In this document: positions 16,103-23,557 of the stretch, piece after piece | Numbering within the stretch: the stretch's first letter is position 1 | Layout: each line of letters begins with the position of its first letter | Source: Oscillospiraceae bacterium | Lineage (GTDB): Bacteria > Bacillota > Clostridia > Oscillospirales > Oscillospiraceae | Reading direction: 5' to 3' | Assembly: GCA_009777775.1 (NCBI GenBank) | Contig: WRLE01000006.1 | Coordinates: 100,760-164,759, forward strand | DNA: 64,000 bases | The notes under the pieces: generated by a model | What the model was told of the DNA's origin: nothing | The model's input: the letters and a program-made list of their open reading frames with translations, nothing else | The model's database searches: none | Position numbers and translations under genes: made by a program

Positions 16103-17010
16103 TCACCTCTTTCCCTTTTTTTCGCTACCGCCCGCCGAGGCTTTTTCTCAAGCGGCGGCTTATGCATCTTAGCGTAAACGTAAGCTCCGGCGACAAAGTC
16201 GCTACGCTTTACATCGCACGATACGAAATCATAATCAGCGAACAAATTGCCAAATATCGTGGGAGCAGCCTCTTCCATGTCCAACGCCATCCGCTCCACC
16301 TGTCTTTTGCTCACCTTCGTGTCCGATATAGTCACTTTGGGCTTTTTCAAGTTTCTCGATGCCTGCCAACGCTTGCTTCGCTTTATCCCACCTGGTGGCT
16401 TTGTGATGTACCTGGCTAGTCCTTCCAAGCTGCCATCCTCGGGTTCCAGCTCATCGATGTTTGCGATTCCATGAGGCCAGAGAGCCTTTATCGCCTTCCT
16501 GTCAAGACCTCCTGACATGATGACATGGTGGTGGACGCGTACCCTTCTCCTGTCGCCATCGGAATACTCTATCACGTAGACATATTTCAGCTCAGGAAGC
16601 TTTTCCCGCTTTCTAAGCGACCTGACCCGCCTGATAAAGTTGCGAATGTCTTTCAAGGCTTCGGCTTCATTGGGAAGCCGCTTGTCCTTGTAGGTCAAAG
16701 TAACGTGCAAATCATTTTCGTTGAAATTTGCATTGATTTTTCTGATGAGAGCCTTCTTTGCGTTCTTTTCGTTCTGATTCTGCTGCGCCTGTCTAGACTG
16801 ATTCGCTTTCGCCGCTCTAGCTGCGCTTGGCGAGTCATAGACAGGGTATATCTCCACTTCCCTAACAAGACCGCTGGTTATAGTCTTTGTCCTGTACAAG
16901 GCGACGCCGGAATGACGGAGAAGCTCCCTTGCTTCCCCAAAACCCGCGTCATCTTGGACATCTATCTCGCTGTTGAAAAGAAACTCATACTTTTCGCCAG
17001 AGTAGAGCAA
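16099..17010 (-). CDS. HUH-type rolling-circle replication initiator-like protein
   Basis: The 303-residue protein appears to start at a TTG (17008-17010, reading MLYSGEKYEFLFNS). It shows the three Rep motifs in order: HVTLTYKDK (motif 1), VRVHHHVIMSGG (motif 2, His-His-His) and LARYITKPP (motif 3 Tyr), followed by SKRWQASRNLKKPKV as in Rep proteins of small replicons and many Firmicutes prophages. Such enzymes nick one DNA strand through the Tyr to start replication. No DnaC, DnaD or primase-like gene is visible in this prophage, so this may be its replication gene. Confidence 0.82.
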   Translation of the reverse strand: MLYSGEKYEFLFNSEIDVQDDAGFGEARELLRHSGVALYRTKTITSGLVREVEIYPVYDSPSAARAAKANQSRQAQQNQNEKNAKKALIRKINANFNENDLHVTLTYKDKRLPNEAEALKDIRNFIRRVRSLRKREKLPELKYVYVIEYSDGDRRRVRVHHHVIMSGGLDRKAIKALWPHGIANIDELEPEDGSLEGLARYITKPPGGIKRSKRWQASRNLKKPKVTISDTKVSKRQVERMALDMEEAAPTIFGNLFADYDFVSCDVKRSDFVAGAYVYAKMHKPPLEKKPRRAVAKKRERGE

Positions 17011-17170
17011 CTATTACCACTCGCTTTCACACAACGTCATTGATTTGCGCACCCATTTCATCGTTTGGAGCGTCCATAAGTTAATACCCATTACAAGCCC
17101 ATAATGTGCTTTCCAGCACAGTTTTTTTCATGCGCACAGCGCAATAATTACAAGCTTATACAAGCCGTGC
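17011..17170. other. non-coding gap upstream of the HUH gene; candidate origin
   Basis: These 160 bases hold no convincing gene. They contain a hairpin TGTGCT-TTCC-AGCACA at 17105-17120 followed on the plus strand by GTTTTTTT, and a GCGCACAGCGC near-palindrome at about 17133-17143. Origins of rolling-circle initiators often lie beside the rep gene and contain hairpins. The hairpin could equally be a plus-strand terminator. Origin function is inference only. Confidence 0.35.
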
Positions 17171-17425
17171 TTATTGCTTCCTGTCTATGATTTCAAGGTT
17201 CACGTCTTGCCATCCCGCTCGATCGAAACTCAGCAGCTCACCAAGCTCCCATTCGCCTGCTATGGTCAGCCCATGGCGGCTCATATACTCTAAGCAAGTC
17301 GCACACCAGTATACAGATACATACTTGCCATACCTGTCCATATACATGGCGTTTAGCATCTGCGACCCTTTTGGGTACACTTTGCCGCAACCCCTGCAAC
17401 TGTGTTCCTTTCGTGCTTTCACCAT
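17171..17425 (-). CDS. small zinc-ribbon phage protein
   Basis: The likely start is the internal ATG giving MVKARKEHSCRGCGKVYPKG, about 84 residues, which resembles small proteins common in Firmicutes phages. The paired motifs CRGCG and CATC are probably one zinc site. The rest contains YMDRYGKYVSVYWC and a helical end. The function is not known. A frame 15 codons longer exists upstream but reads atypically. Confidence 0.65.
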   Translation of the reverse strand: MVKARKEHSCRGCGKVYPKGSQMLNAMYMDRYGKYVSVYWCATCLEYMSRHGLTIAGEWELGELLSFDRAGWQDVNLEIIDRKQ

Positions 17426-17493
17426 GTTTTCGTTTAGTAAAAACAATGCCCATACCCCTTTCCATTCCATATAATGTATAGTATATGTATAGC

Positions 17494-18147
17494 CTACTTG
17501 GAGAAATAATGGTTGCCTATTCTGATAACCCCAACGGTGGTAACTGGCAATGTATTGAAATAAACATAGTCGGTCTCCAGCACCGGCTCACCATACAAGG
17601 CTTCATCGACAGCATCATACTGAGCCTGCTGAGGCGTAGTGTGCGGTATCATTCCGGAAGGAGCGAATTGCAAACAAGGATCCGTTTGGAATACCACCCC
17701 ATTAACCGTGTCAGGGAAACGCGGGTCTGATACCCTGTTCATTACCACCTCAGCCACAGCTTGCTGACCCCTTTCGCCCTCTCCACGAGCTTCAAGCCAT
17801 ACCAGCCTTGCCAATGTCTCCCGCTCCGCATCGTCTATGTCCGGATAACGGCTTTGCGCTTCATATACGATTACCGCATCAGCAACATTAGGCTTTTGCA
17901 CGCATTGCGTCTCTCCAACGTCATTTGATGGAGAGGCTGGTTCCCTGTGAGGGAATACGTGTTCTTGTTTGACATGGGCTGCTTTCAACGGCTTGTTAGC
18001 AGACGGACTAGCCACGGCAGGTTTTTTATACCTGCCGTGGCTCACCGCCAAGGACACAGCCGCCGAAGATATGATCACCACCGCCAGCACAGATGCCGCA
18101 AAAAACACATCGGCGATTTTGCAAGGGTCAATCTCCTCTGTTCTCAT
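17494..18147 (-). CDS. SleB-type cell wall hydrolase with membrane anchor
   Basis: The ATG at 18145-18147 overlaps the preceding stop as ATGA and has AAAGGAGAG upstream, so it is preferred over the frame that opens 22 codons earlier. The protein has about 217 residues: a short cytoplasmic part, a membrane segment (VFFAASVLAVVIISSAAVSLAV), a linker, and a hydrolase domain with LARLVWLEARGEGERGQQAV and AEVVMNRVSDPRFPDTVNGVVF. The Glu in the LEARGEG motif is the likely catalytic residue of this family. It may be a membrane-bound endolysin or a lysogeny factor. It lies away from the usual lysis position. Confidence 0.88.
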   Translation of the reverse strand: MRTEEIDPCKIADVFFAASVLAVVIISSAAVSLAVSHGRYKKPAVASPSANKPLKAAHVKQEHVFPHREPASPSNDVGETQCVQKPNVADAVIVYEAQSRYPDIDDAERETLARLVWLEARGEGERGQQAVAEVVMNRVSDPRFPDTVNGVVFQTDPCLQFAPSGMIPHTTPQQAQYDAVDEALYGEPVLETDYVYFNTLPVTTVGVIRIGNHYFSK

Positions 18148-18386
18148 TTTTTTTGCTCTCCTTTTACTCCAGAGCATTCGTTGCATATCCATAGTCCCTC
18201 CGTTTCCTTGCAATGCTCCCAGCCCAGTGCAACAAAATCATCACTTACAGATACTGCGGTCTTCCCGCTGCCAGCAGGATACTCCGCTGATATTTTAAAA
18301 CTGCAGTGCTGGCATGTTGCCGTATAGCGGGTACTCGTGTTGATTTCTATTGGGATGCGGTTTTTACGTATTTGTAACTGAGACAT
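18144..18386 (-). CDS. small CxxC phage protein
   Basis: The 80-residue protein starts MSQLQIRKNRIPIEINTSTR behind GGAGGGTGGTGAT, a very strong ribosome site. It carries CQHC in the N-terminal half and CNEC near the end, likely one zinc site. It overlaps the hydrolase gene by four bases. No known function. Confidence 0.65.
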   Translation of the reverse strand: MSQLQIRKNRIPIEINTSTRYTATCQHCSFKISAEYPAGSGKTAVSVSDDFVALGWEHCKETEGLWICNECSGVKGEQKK

Positions 18387-18398
18387 ATCACCACCCTC

Positions 18399-18653
18399 CT
18401 ACGAAGCGGCCCAGAGACCGCTACTCAAGGGGTCGGTTTCCGTTATCATTTCCATGCCTATTTTGCTGTCGAGTGCTATTATGGTAATGACGCTGATGGC
18501 TTCTAAACAAAGCTGCCATTCTAAATGGTCGATGTCGCCAAGCTCCTTTAGCCTCGTTATGTCCGGATTGTTGGCTTCGATTACAGCAAGCCTGTTGATA
18601 TATTTCTGGTAGTGCTTCCTTAGCACATTCACAGTATCCATTGTATATTTCAT
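18399..18653 (-). CDS. hypothetical helical phage protein
   Basis: This 84-residue protein starts MKYTMDTVNVLRKHYQKYIN behind AAAGGAG and looks mostly helical, with no motif I recognise. It is in the early operon 12 bases before the CxxC gene. Coding is supported by the ribosome site, spacing and lack of a competing frame. Confidence 0.6.
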   Translation of the reverse strand: MKYTMDTVNVLRKHYQKYINRLAVIEANNPDITRLKELGDIDHLEWQLCLEAISVITIIALDSKIGMEMITETDPLSSGLWAAS

Positions 18654-18688
18654 GGTTTCTCCTTTATATTTGAAAGTTTGCCCCGCTC

Positions 18689-18925
18689 TTATCCGTCATT
18701 GTTGCTTTTCCAATCTCTATCCAACGCTTTTTTCTTTTTGCCCTTTTCGTATCTTTTGCAGCCCTCTACTGGACAGCCTCGACCTATGCCGTGGACTAGC
18801 CTGTAATCGCAGCTCTTGGTAGAACTGGCAAAATACGCACAGTCTTTGCGCTTACAAAAGCCTGTTGATGCAAGGTTGCGGTTGCTTATGTACCCGACTG
18901 CATTGCGGTTTGTTTTTATCGCCAC
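18689..18925 (-). CDS. cysteine-containing small phage protein
   Basis: The protein has 78 residues from a GTG start at 18923-18925 with AAGGAGCGGGTGA upstream. It contains four spaced cysteines in CKRKDCAYFASSTKSC and CPVEGCKRYEKGKKKK, probably a metal site, and a basic C-terminus. The function is not known. It follows the 18940-19353 gene at 14 bases. Confidence 0.6.
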   Translation of the reverse strand: MAIKTNRNAVGYISNRNLASTGFCKRKDCAYFASSTKSCDYRLVHGIGRGCPVEGCKRYEKGKKKKALDRDWKSNNDG

Positions 18926-18939
18926 TACTCACCCGCTCC

Positions 18940-19353
18940 TTAATAATCTTCCATCGTTTCTTTTAGCTTTACCCGCTCCGGCTGGAAAAGGGTAAGCTGC
19001 TCGAAACTTTCAGTCTCCGGATCTTCCTGCATTTTAGCTTGCACAATTGCTGGCTGCTTTGCGTTCCCTTCCGCTGTAGCCGCTTTCTTGACGCTTTTCC
19101 CCTTGCGTGGAACAAACTTCTCGCCGGTGCAGGTTCCCCAATGGGGACGGTAAGCCTTGACGCTCCCTAATGCCTCAGATTGGAGTATGTAGCCATATGC
19201 TGATTCCCGCTCACCGATATACACAAAGTCGGGTCCCCTTGGGTCTTCCACGAAATACACCCTAGTCGCGTCACAGGGCATGTACTTTCCGGCAGCAGTG
19301 CGTATATACTTGATAAGCTTCCCGCAATACCTGCAATAGGTTTCCTCAGACAT
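18940..19353 (-). CDS. zinc-knuckle phage protein of unknown function
   Basis: About 137 residues, starting MSEETYCRYCGKLIKYIRTAAGKYMPCD behind GAGGGGG. The N-terminus has a CRYCG motif and a second Cys in YMPCD. HWGTCTG follows near the middle. The C-terminal third is charged and probably disordered. Proteins with the CxYCGKxIxWIRT-like start are common in phage early regions. It overlaps the end of the ParB-like gene by eight bases. Confidence 0.65.
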   Translation of the reverse strand: MSEETYCRYCGKLIKYIRTAAGKYMPCDATRVYFVEDPRGPDFVYIGERESAYGYILQSEALGSVKAYRPHWGTCTGEKFVPRKGKSVKKAATAEGNAKQPAIVQAKMQEDPETESFEQLTLFQPERVKLKETMEDY

Positions 19354-20932
19354 CGCTATCATCCCCCTCTTCTGGATCCTCCATTATGCAATCGTCGCAT
19401 CCGCAGTATCTACCGTCGCATTCGCCAGCGCATTCACTTTCAGTACAATCGAAACATATGCAATCCTCGCAGTCATCATCATAGTCACGCAGATACATTT
19501 CATGGGAGCCGTCCAGCATGGCGGCTTCCTCGTCGCTGATTTCGTAGCCAAATGTCGCAAGGTTAAGATATAGGTTTCTGAGCGCATTTATGGATGTGTT
19601 GTTCGCATTGAATCCACCTGTCCAGTCCATCAGTGAAATCGCACCTGGTTCCAGCGAGCAATAAGACAGCATAAACAAGAACCTGCCTCTGCCTAAACGC
19701 CCTTCGTGCTCGCGTCTGACCATGAAAATTGCTTCCTCGAAATTCGCATATTCACCGTCTGCATTAACTGCATCCATAAATACAGTAGCCATTTTATAAT
19801 CGATTGGACACGACACTAAGGCATCCGCTGCGAAGCCTAGCACCAACTCAGTCATCGCCATCCCAATGTTGAGATTTTTTACAAAAGTCTTCCGTGACCA
19901 GTAGGCGCGTTTCGCCACCTCGGCAGCCTGCTTGCGACGCGCCTGCCTGTCAAGCTCAACTAGATCGGCCTCCCGCTCACTTTCATTCTGCTCCGTCTCT
20001 TCCGTTGTGTGGTACACTTGCACGTATTCACCATAATCTTTATAGAAATACTCCTTGTCGTCATCCGGAAGTTCCCATTTCTCAAAGTCCTTTAGCCAAA
20101 GCGTCGTATAAAATGATATATCATTGTTTTCTTGATATTCATCGCTAATTTCAAGAGCAAAGCTCATGAGCAATTCAATAGCAACAGGTCTCGCTTCCTC
20201 GAAGGTCTCCTTTTCCACCGCTTTCCTGAGTTCCCAGTCGAAGTTGTTGGTGCCTATATGGTTCAACACCTCGTTTCGGGTGTCGATGTCCTTTATCCGC
20301 TCCAAATCGATGTAGTTTTGCAAAGTCCCACCTTTAGCAAGAGACTCTCGGAGCTTCCCTTGATCCAGCTCCATCAGCTTCACCCTGCGCCTTACGGTAG
20401 ACTGGGAAACGCCGGTGGCTTTTGCAGCTGTCTCCACGGTTTCGCCGAGATCCAGCATCATTTGGAAACCTTTTGCCTCTTCCTGAACGTCCAAGTCCGA
20501 ACGCTGCATATTTTCGGACATCATCGCTGCTACCTGCTCCCGCTCCGTCATATTGCGCGCGATACAGGGTATTTCTTTCAATCCCGCAATTTCCGCCGCT
20601 GCGTGTCTGCGATGCCCCATGACAATGATGTGGCTACCGTCATGCTCCCATTCTTCACAGGGCAGAGGGTTTCCGTCTGAGTCCCGCCCTCTGGCAGCAC
20701 CAAGCTGGGCCTCCTTGGTACACGAGCTACTCACATGGAGATAGTGAAAACAATTCCGGCATCGACCAGGGCTATCATCAGGCACCACCGTCAGCGGCTG
20801 CATGATACCCTGCTCCCTTATGCTATCCGAGAGCTCAGTCAGGTCTCCCAGGTCTCGCCTTGGATTCTTTGGATGCGGTCTAAGGTTAAATGTCTTAATC
20901 AACGTTATAGTCGGTGTCATAATTTGCTCCAT
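19346..20932 (-). CDS. ParB/Spo0J-like protein with cysteine-rich tail
   Basis: The preferred ATG at 20930-20932 (MEQIMTPTITLIKTFNLRPHP) has AAAGGAG ten bases upstream; about 528 residues. The ParB N-terminal domain is split by an insert: QGIMQPLTVVPDDSPG, then CRNCFHYLHVSSSC and LPCEEW, then IIVMGHRRHAAAEIAGL (the CTP-binding motif region). A helix-turn-helix follows (ETAAKATGVSQSTVRRRVKLM). The C-terminus is unusual: DCEDCICFDCTESECAGEC and further CxxC motifs to the end. It may act in partition or early regulation. The insert and tail suggest metal or Fe-S binding. Confidence 0.85.
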   Translation of the reverse strand: MEQIMTPTITLIKTFNLRPHPKNPRRDLGDLTELSDSIREQGIMQPLTVVPDDSPGRCRNCFHYLHVSSSCTKEAQLGAARGRDSDGNPLPCEEWEHDGSHIIVMGHRRHAAAEIAGLKEIPCIARNMTEREQVAAMMSENMQRSDLDVQEEAKGFQMMLDLGETVETAAKATGVSQSTVRRRVKLMELDQGKLRESLAKGGTLQNYIDLERIKDIDTRNEVLNHIGTNNFDWELRKAVEKETFEEARPVAIELLMSFALEISDEYQENNDISFYTTLWLKDFEKWELPDDDKEYFYKDYGEYVQVYHTTEETEQNESEREADLVELDRQARRKQAAEVAKRAYWSRKTFVKNLNIGMAMTELVLGFAADALVSCPIDYKMATVFMDAVNADGEYANFEEAIFMVRREHEGRLGRGRFLFMLSYCSLEPGAISLMDWTGGFNANNTSINALRNLYLNLATFGYEISDEEAAMLDGSHEMYLRDYDDDCEDCICFDCTESECAGECDGRYCGCDDCIMEDPEEGDDSDV

Positions 20933-21004
20933 TATGTGTTTTCTCCTTTTAGTTAATAAGAGTTCATCTATTTCCGATACCCTAAATAGAAAGGTTGTGA
21001 TTTT

Positions 21005-21292
21005 ATGGCAGATCCTAATAATTTTTACATCAATAGAAACCCAACATTTCAACAGTACCAACAAGCTGAACGTCACCATGCCGAAAGAATGATTTTTGAC
21101 GACATAGCTTTCAAGTCGATTCGCAGACGATGGGTTGTTACAACAATCATCGCAGTCATTGCGCTCATACTCTCAATTGTGTCATTAGCAGCGCAGCTAG
21201 GGTTAATACGATTCCCGCAGCACCAAGAGCAGCCGGTAGCCACCACAGGCGATCCCAATACGGCTCTTTACCAGCAGCCCAGCATTTCATGA
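21005..21292 (+). CDS. small single-pass membrane protein on the opposite strand
   Basis: The 95-residue protein starts MADPNNFYINRNPTFQQYQ with the ribosome site AAAGGTTGTGAT just upstream. A basic KSIRRRW precedes one membrane segment (VVTTIIAVIALILSIVSLAAQLGLI). It is one of three plus-strand genes in a minus-strand early region, all with this kind of site. It could be expressed in the lysogen. A minus-strand frame overlaps its 3' half. Confidence 0.65.
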   Translation: MADPNNFYINRNPTFQQYQQAERHHAERMIFDDIAFKSIRRRWVVTTIIAVIALILSIVSLAAQLGLIRFPQHQEQPVATTGDPNTALYQQPSIS

Positions 21293-21347
21293 CATAGTTC
21301 CTCAGCTTTTCGGCTTTCCTTTGTTTTCTTTCATGCCACCTTGTCAT
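21165..21347 (-). CDS. possible small membrane protein antisense to 21005-21292
   Basis: The frame reads MTRWHERKQRKAEKLRNYVM and ends with a membrane-like segment (LWWLPAALGAAGIVLTLAALL), 60 residues. A purine-rich AAGGGTGAGGG lies about 10 bases upstream, and it follows the minus-strand early genes with 11 bases spacing. It overlaps the plus-strand gene on the other strand by 128 bases, so one of the two may not be real. Confidence 0.4.
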   Translation of the reverse strand: MTRWHERKQRKAEKLRNYVMKCWAAGKEPYWDRLWWLPAALGAAGIVLTLAALLMTQLRV

Positions 21348-21358
21348 CACTATTACCC

Positions 21359-21577
21359 TCACCCTTCTCGGTCGCAACCACTTAAAGCAGATTTTATAAA
21401 ACTTGCGACTTTTTCTATGTCATTATTTTCAAGGTTGAAACTAATCGGTTGCTCTTTTAGATTCAAAACCTCCGCCGCTGTCTCATAAATGTGGACAATA
21501 AACCTCGCTAATTCCTCTGGGCTTCCATGAAGTGTGAAATCCATGCTTTTATCTCCATTTCTCACTCTGATTTCCAT
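21359..21577 (-). CDS. hypothetical early phage protein
   Basis: The ATG at 21575-21577 (MEIRVRNGDKSMDFTLHGSP) has GAAGGAG upstream. About 72 residues with an N-terminal beta hairpin followed by EELARFIVHIYETAAEVL. No family recognised. It is preferred over an ATG seven codons earlier because of the ribosome site. Confidence 0.6.
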   Translation of the reverse strand: MEIRVRNGDKSMDFTLHGSPEELARFIVHIYETAAEVLNLKEQPISFNLENNDIEKVASFIKSALSGCDREG

Positions 21578-21590
21578 ACTGTTTTCTCCT

Positions 21591-21779
21591 TCACTCAATC
21601 TGGATCTGCTTGCGTTCCTCTTGGCAAGCGAAACACCAGAAATGCTTTGGGTGACCCCTCTCGGTCTTCCCGCTTATCTTGCAGGCGGGAGTGATCGCCC
21701 CGCACTCCCCGCAGCGGAACAACCTTATCTGCACGGAGCGCGGGTCTTTCACGTTCACCGCCTCCCGCCCCTTCCTCAT
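21591..21779 (-). CDS. small zinc-finger phage protein
   Basis: This 62-residue protein starts at an ATG that overlaps the previous stop as ATGA. It has CGECG and CFAC motifs (LFRCGECGAITPACK and HFWCFACQEERKQ) which probably bind one zinc. A neighbouring-frame open reading of similar length is a shadow, since this frame carries the Cys pairs. Confidence 0.6.
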   Translation of the reverse strand: MRKGREAVNVKDPRSVQIRLFRCGECGAITPACKISGKTERGHPKHFWCFACQEERKQIQIE

Positions 21780-21946
21780 TGCTCGGCTTGCCGCGCATAG
21801 GCATAAAGCGGTGCATCTTGGTAATGCTTGTCGATTTTCAAAAGAACATCGATTTTCTTTGCAACAATATCCAGTTCAGCCTTGTCGCTGATTTCAAGCA
21901 TCATATCCACCAATTCAAGCACCCTGGTCAATGTTTCGTTTTCCAT
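21776..21946 (-). CDS. short helical early protein
   Basis: Reads MENETLTRVLELVDMMLEIS behind GGAAGGGGAG, 56 residues, amphipathic helices throughout. It is coupled to the zinc-finger gene by an ATGA overlap. No family recognised. Confidence 0.55.
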   Translation of the reverse strand: MENETLTRVLELVDMMLEISDKAELDIVAKKIDVLLKIDKHYQDAPLYAYARQAEQ

Positions 21947-21964
21947 GTTTTGCTCCCCTTCCAT

Positions 21965-22213
21965 TTATTTTTCCCACCATTTTTCTTTGTAATCATAGTA
22001 TTGGGGTCTGCTATAAAGAGTCGTTTCGCGCAGCCATTCAAGCGCGGCTTCAATGTCTATAATTATCCGCCCCTTTTTCCTGAGCTGAATAACTGGGAAG
22101 TCTTTTGCCCGCGTGTACTGATACGCAAGGCTAAGTCCAATGCCCAGGTACTCAGCAAACTCATAGACGCTTATAAAAACTGGCAGATGATCTGTTTTCT
22201 TTTTCTCATCCAT
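21965..22213 (-). CDS. excisionase-like helix-turn-helix protein
   Basis: The 82-residue protein has the MerR/Xis-type pattern: PVFISVYEFAEYLGIGLSLAYQYTR, a turn, then FPVIQLRKKGRIIIDIEAALEWLRE. Such proteins act as excisionases or as small early regulators. It lies far from the integrase gene and is on the lytic strand, which fits a lytic-phase excision factor. Direct evidence is lacking. Confidence 0.75.
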   Translation of the reverse strand: MDEKKKTDHLPVFISVYEFAEYLGIGLSLAYQYTRAKDFPVIQLRKKGRIIIDIEAALEWLRETTLYSRPQYYDYKEKWWEK

Positions 22214-22214
22214 T

Positions 22215-22433
22215 TCATTCTCCTTTCTTTTCGGCGCTCTCCCGCACCTTCACGCCGCCTCGCTCGGTGAACCACTTTGCGCTTTGCAGCTTCTCGTTAA
22301 TCAAATGCGCCGAGCCGACCTGCATAATAAACTCAAACTCATGAGCCGGCTCCCTGCCGTTCAATTCGGCGACCTCGGCAAGCATTTTCTCCTGTTCCTC
22401 CGTAAGGTGGAAGGTTACCGTGTATTCCTTCAT
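22215..22433 (-). CDS. hypothetical early protein
   Basis: Starts MKEYTVTFHLTEEQEKMLAEV behind AAAGGAG; 72 residues. A beta strand followed by a helix resembles ribbon-helix-helix proteins (TVTFHLTEEQEKMLAEVAELNG), but no confident family can be given. It lies 1 base upstream of the excisionase-like gene. Confidence 0.6.
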   Translation of the reverse strand: MKEYTVTFHLTEEQEKMLAEVAELNGREPAHEFEFIMQVGSAHLINEKLQSAKWFTERGGVKVRESAEKKGE

Positions 22434-22504
22434 ATTTTTTGATTCTCCTTTCCTAATGCCCTCCACCGCTCAATCCGATAAAACAAATGAAAGGACGTGA
22501 TGTT

Positions 22505-22774
22505 TTGTTACTAGTAAAATGCAAATGCGGATGTCTATTTACGCTAAAAGACGAAGCCCCGCTAGAAAACACAACTGGTAGAAACTTTATATGCCAGAAT
22601 TGCAACGAAGGAATAACCTTATCATCCAACACCAACATTAGTGATTTGCATAATACCGCACCAGCTCCAATATCAAGCGTTTATAAGTTACCCAATAGTG
22701 TTGAAATTACCTTCAGTTTCATTGAAACGATTTCAAGCAACAATACTATCGATGATAATCCTGCTAAGAAATAG
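22505..22774 (+). CDS. small CxC/CxxC protein on the opposite strand
   Basis: The likely start is a TTG at 22505-22507 after AAAGGACGTGATG; an ATG six codons upstream is the alternative. The protein reads LLVKCKCGCLFTLKDEAPLE, then NFICQNCNEGITL, about 89 residues with a four-Cys zinc site and a Ser/Asn-rich C-terminus. It is AT-rich compared with its neighbours and on the opposite strand, which suggests a late insertion into the early region. Confidence 0.6.
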   Translation: MLLVKCKCGCLFTLKDEAPLENTTGRNFICQNCNEGITLSSNTNISDLHNTAPAPISSVYKLPNSVEITFSFIETISSNNTIDDNPAKK

Positions 22775-22973
22775 TGTCAGCGTCTTCTCCGTCCATTGTT
22801 TCTGTTGATTCTTTTTGGTCGCCATTCGCTTGTAAATAGATGTTTGCACCGACTACCGTGTATTGGAGTTGTCTTATCGTATCGATTAGCGCGTCAGCGT
22901 GGTACTGGACAGTTTTGGACAACTCCATAATGCGGTTGATTTCAGGTACTTCCACGATTACTTTGTATTGCAT
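22764..22973 (-). CDS. small early protein behind duplicated leader (copy 1)
   Basis: Reads MQYKVIVEVPEINRIMELSK from an ATG at 22971-22973, 69 residues, mainly a helix with a beta start. The upstream GGAAAGGAG and the hairpin before it are nearly identical to those of the gene at 23375-23557. Its 3' end overlaps the plus-strand CxxC gene by 11 bases. Function unknown. Confidence 0.6.
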   Translation of the reverse strand: MQYKVIVEVPEINRIMELSKTVQYHADALIDTIRQLQYTVVGANIYLQANGDQKESTETMDGEDADTIS

Positions 22974-23020
22974 CGTTTTTCTCCTTTCCACCCGCTGTTT
23001 TTTCAGTGGCGGGTTTTTTT
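22974..23020 (-). promoter_or_regulatory. duplicated hairpin leader, copy 1
   Basis: In minus orientation it reads ACCCGCCACTG-AAAAAA-CAGCGGGT followed by GGAAAGGAGAAAAACG and ATG. The stem (22990-23014) lies directly upstream of the ribosome site. On the plus strand the same stem is followed by TTTTTTT and would terminate rightward transcripts. Confidence 0.6.
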
Positions 23021-23073
23021 AATTAATGATATTTGTGCATTGTTACGACAACTGTTACAAAGGGGTGATTACT

Positions 23074-23388
23074 TTGTCAGATACAAAAACTGCTATACAT
23101 GATTATCTGTGTGAACTTCGCGATGCAGATAAAAGCTATATACCAGGGCCAAATGAAGTAGGACGAAAATATCAAATGTTGTTTAACGGCAAAACTCGTA
23201 ATATCGTGTATTCTCACGAAATTTATTATTCCATGAAAAACAGGCTTGACTTCGACTGTGAGTATTCCGATTTCTACGAACTTGCTAAAATATGCTGTGA
23301 TGAATTAGGAATGGTTTATGATGATACTACCCAGCATTACAATGTTCTTGACCTAAGCTTTGCTTCTTTTGAAATTACTCTTCATTAA
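23074..23388 (+). CDS. hypothetical AT-rich plus-strand phage gene
   Basis: The TTG at 23074-23076 follows AAGGGGTGATTACT and gives MSDTKTAIHDYLCELRDADK, about 104 residues. No family is recognised. The C-terminal part (YSDFYELAKICCDELGMVYDD) looks helical. The gene is AT-rich and opposite to the early operon. Its end overlaps the minus-strand gene 23375-23557 by a few bases, and a terminator hairpin follows at 23574-23605. Confidence 0.6.
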   Translation: MSDTKTAIHDYLCELRDADKSYIPGPNEVGRKYQMLFNGKTRNIVYSHEIYYSMKNRLDFDCEYSDFYELAKICCDELGMVYDDTTQHYNVLDLSFASFEITLH

Positions 23389-23557
23389 CATTAGACACTC
23401 TTGCTCTGAAGTCAAAGCCCTCGATAGCTGGTAAACCGCGATGCACACGAGCTTCGTTGGTAGTTATCTTTCCGGTTTTTAAGTCTTTCTCCATTTCTTC
23501 CATGCATTCGGTGATAGGTTTCCCACAGTAAGGGCAAATCGTGTCTTCATCTTCCAT
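23375..23557 (-). CDS. small zinc-ribbon protein behind duplicated leader (copy 2)
   Basis: Reads MEDEDTICPYCGKPITECME, 60 residues from an ATG at 23555-23557, with CPYC and a third Cys. The C-terminal LKTGKITTNEARVHRGLPAI looks helical. The leader and ribosome site repeat those of the gene at 22764-22973. Confidence 0.6.
   Translation of the reverse strand: MEDEDTICPYCGKPITECMEEMEKDLKTGKITTNEARVHRGLPAIEGFDFRARVSNVNEE

Noticed and set aside
16099..17010. HUH protein as an IS200/IS605 or REP (Y1) transposase
   Set aside because: The protein is long, has the three Rep-type motifs and lies in a conserved-looking phage operon, and no subterminal hairpins flank it.
21595..21816. 73-codon minus-strand frame over the small zinc-finger gene
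   Set aside because: The alternative frame carries the paired CxxC motifs and an ATGA coupling, so this one is a shadow.
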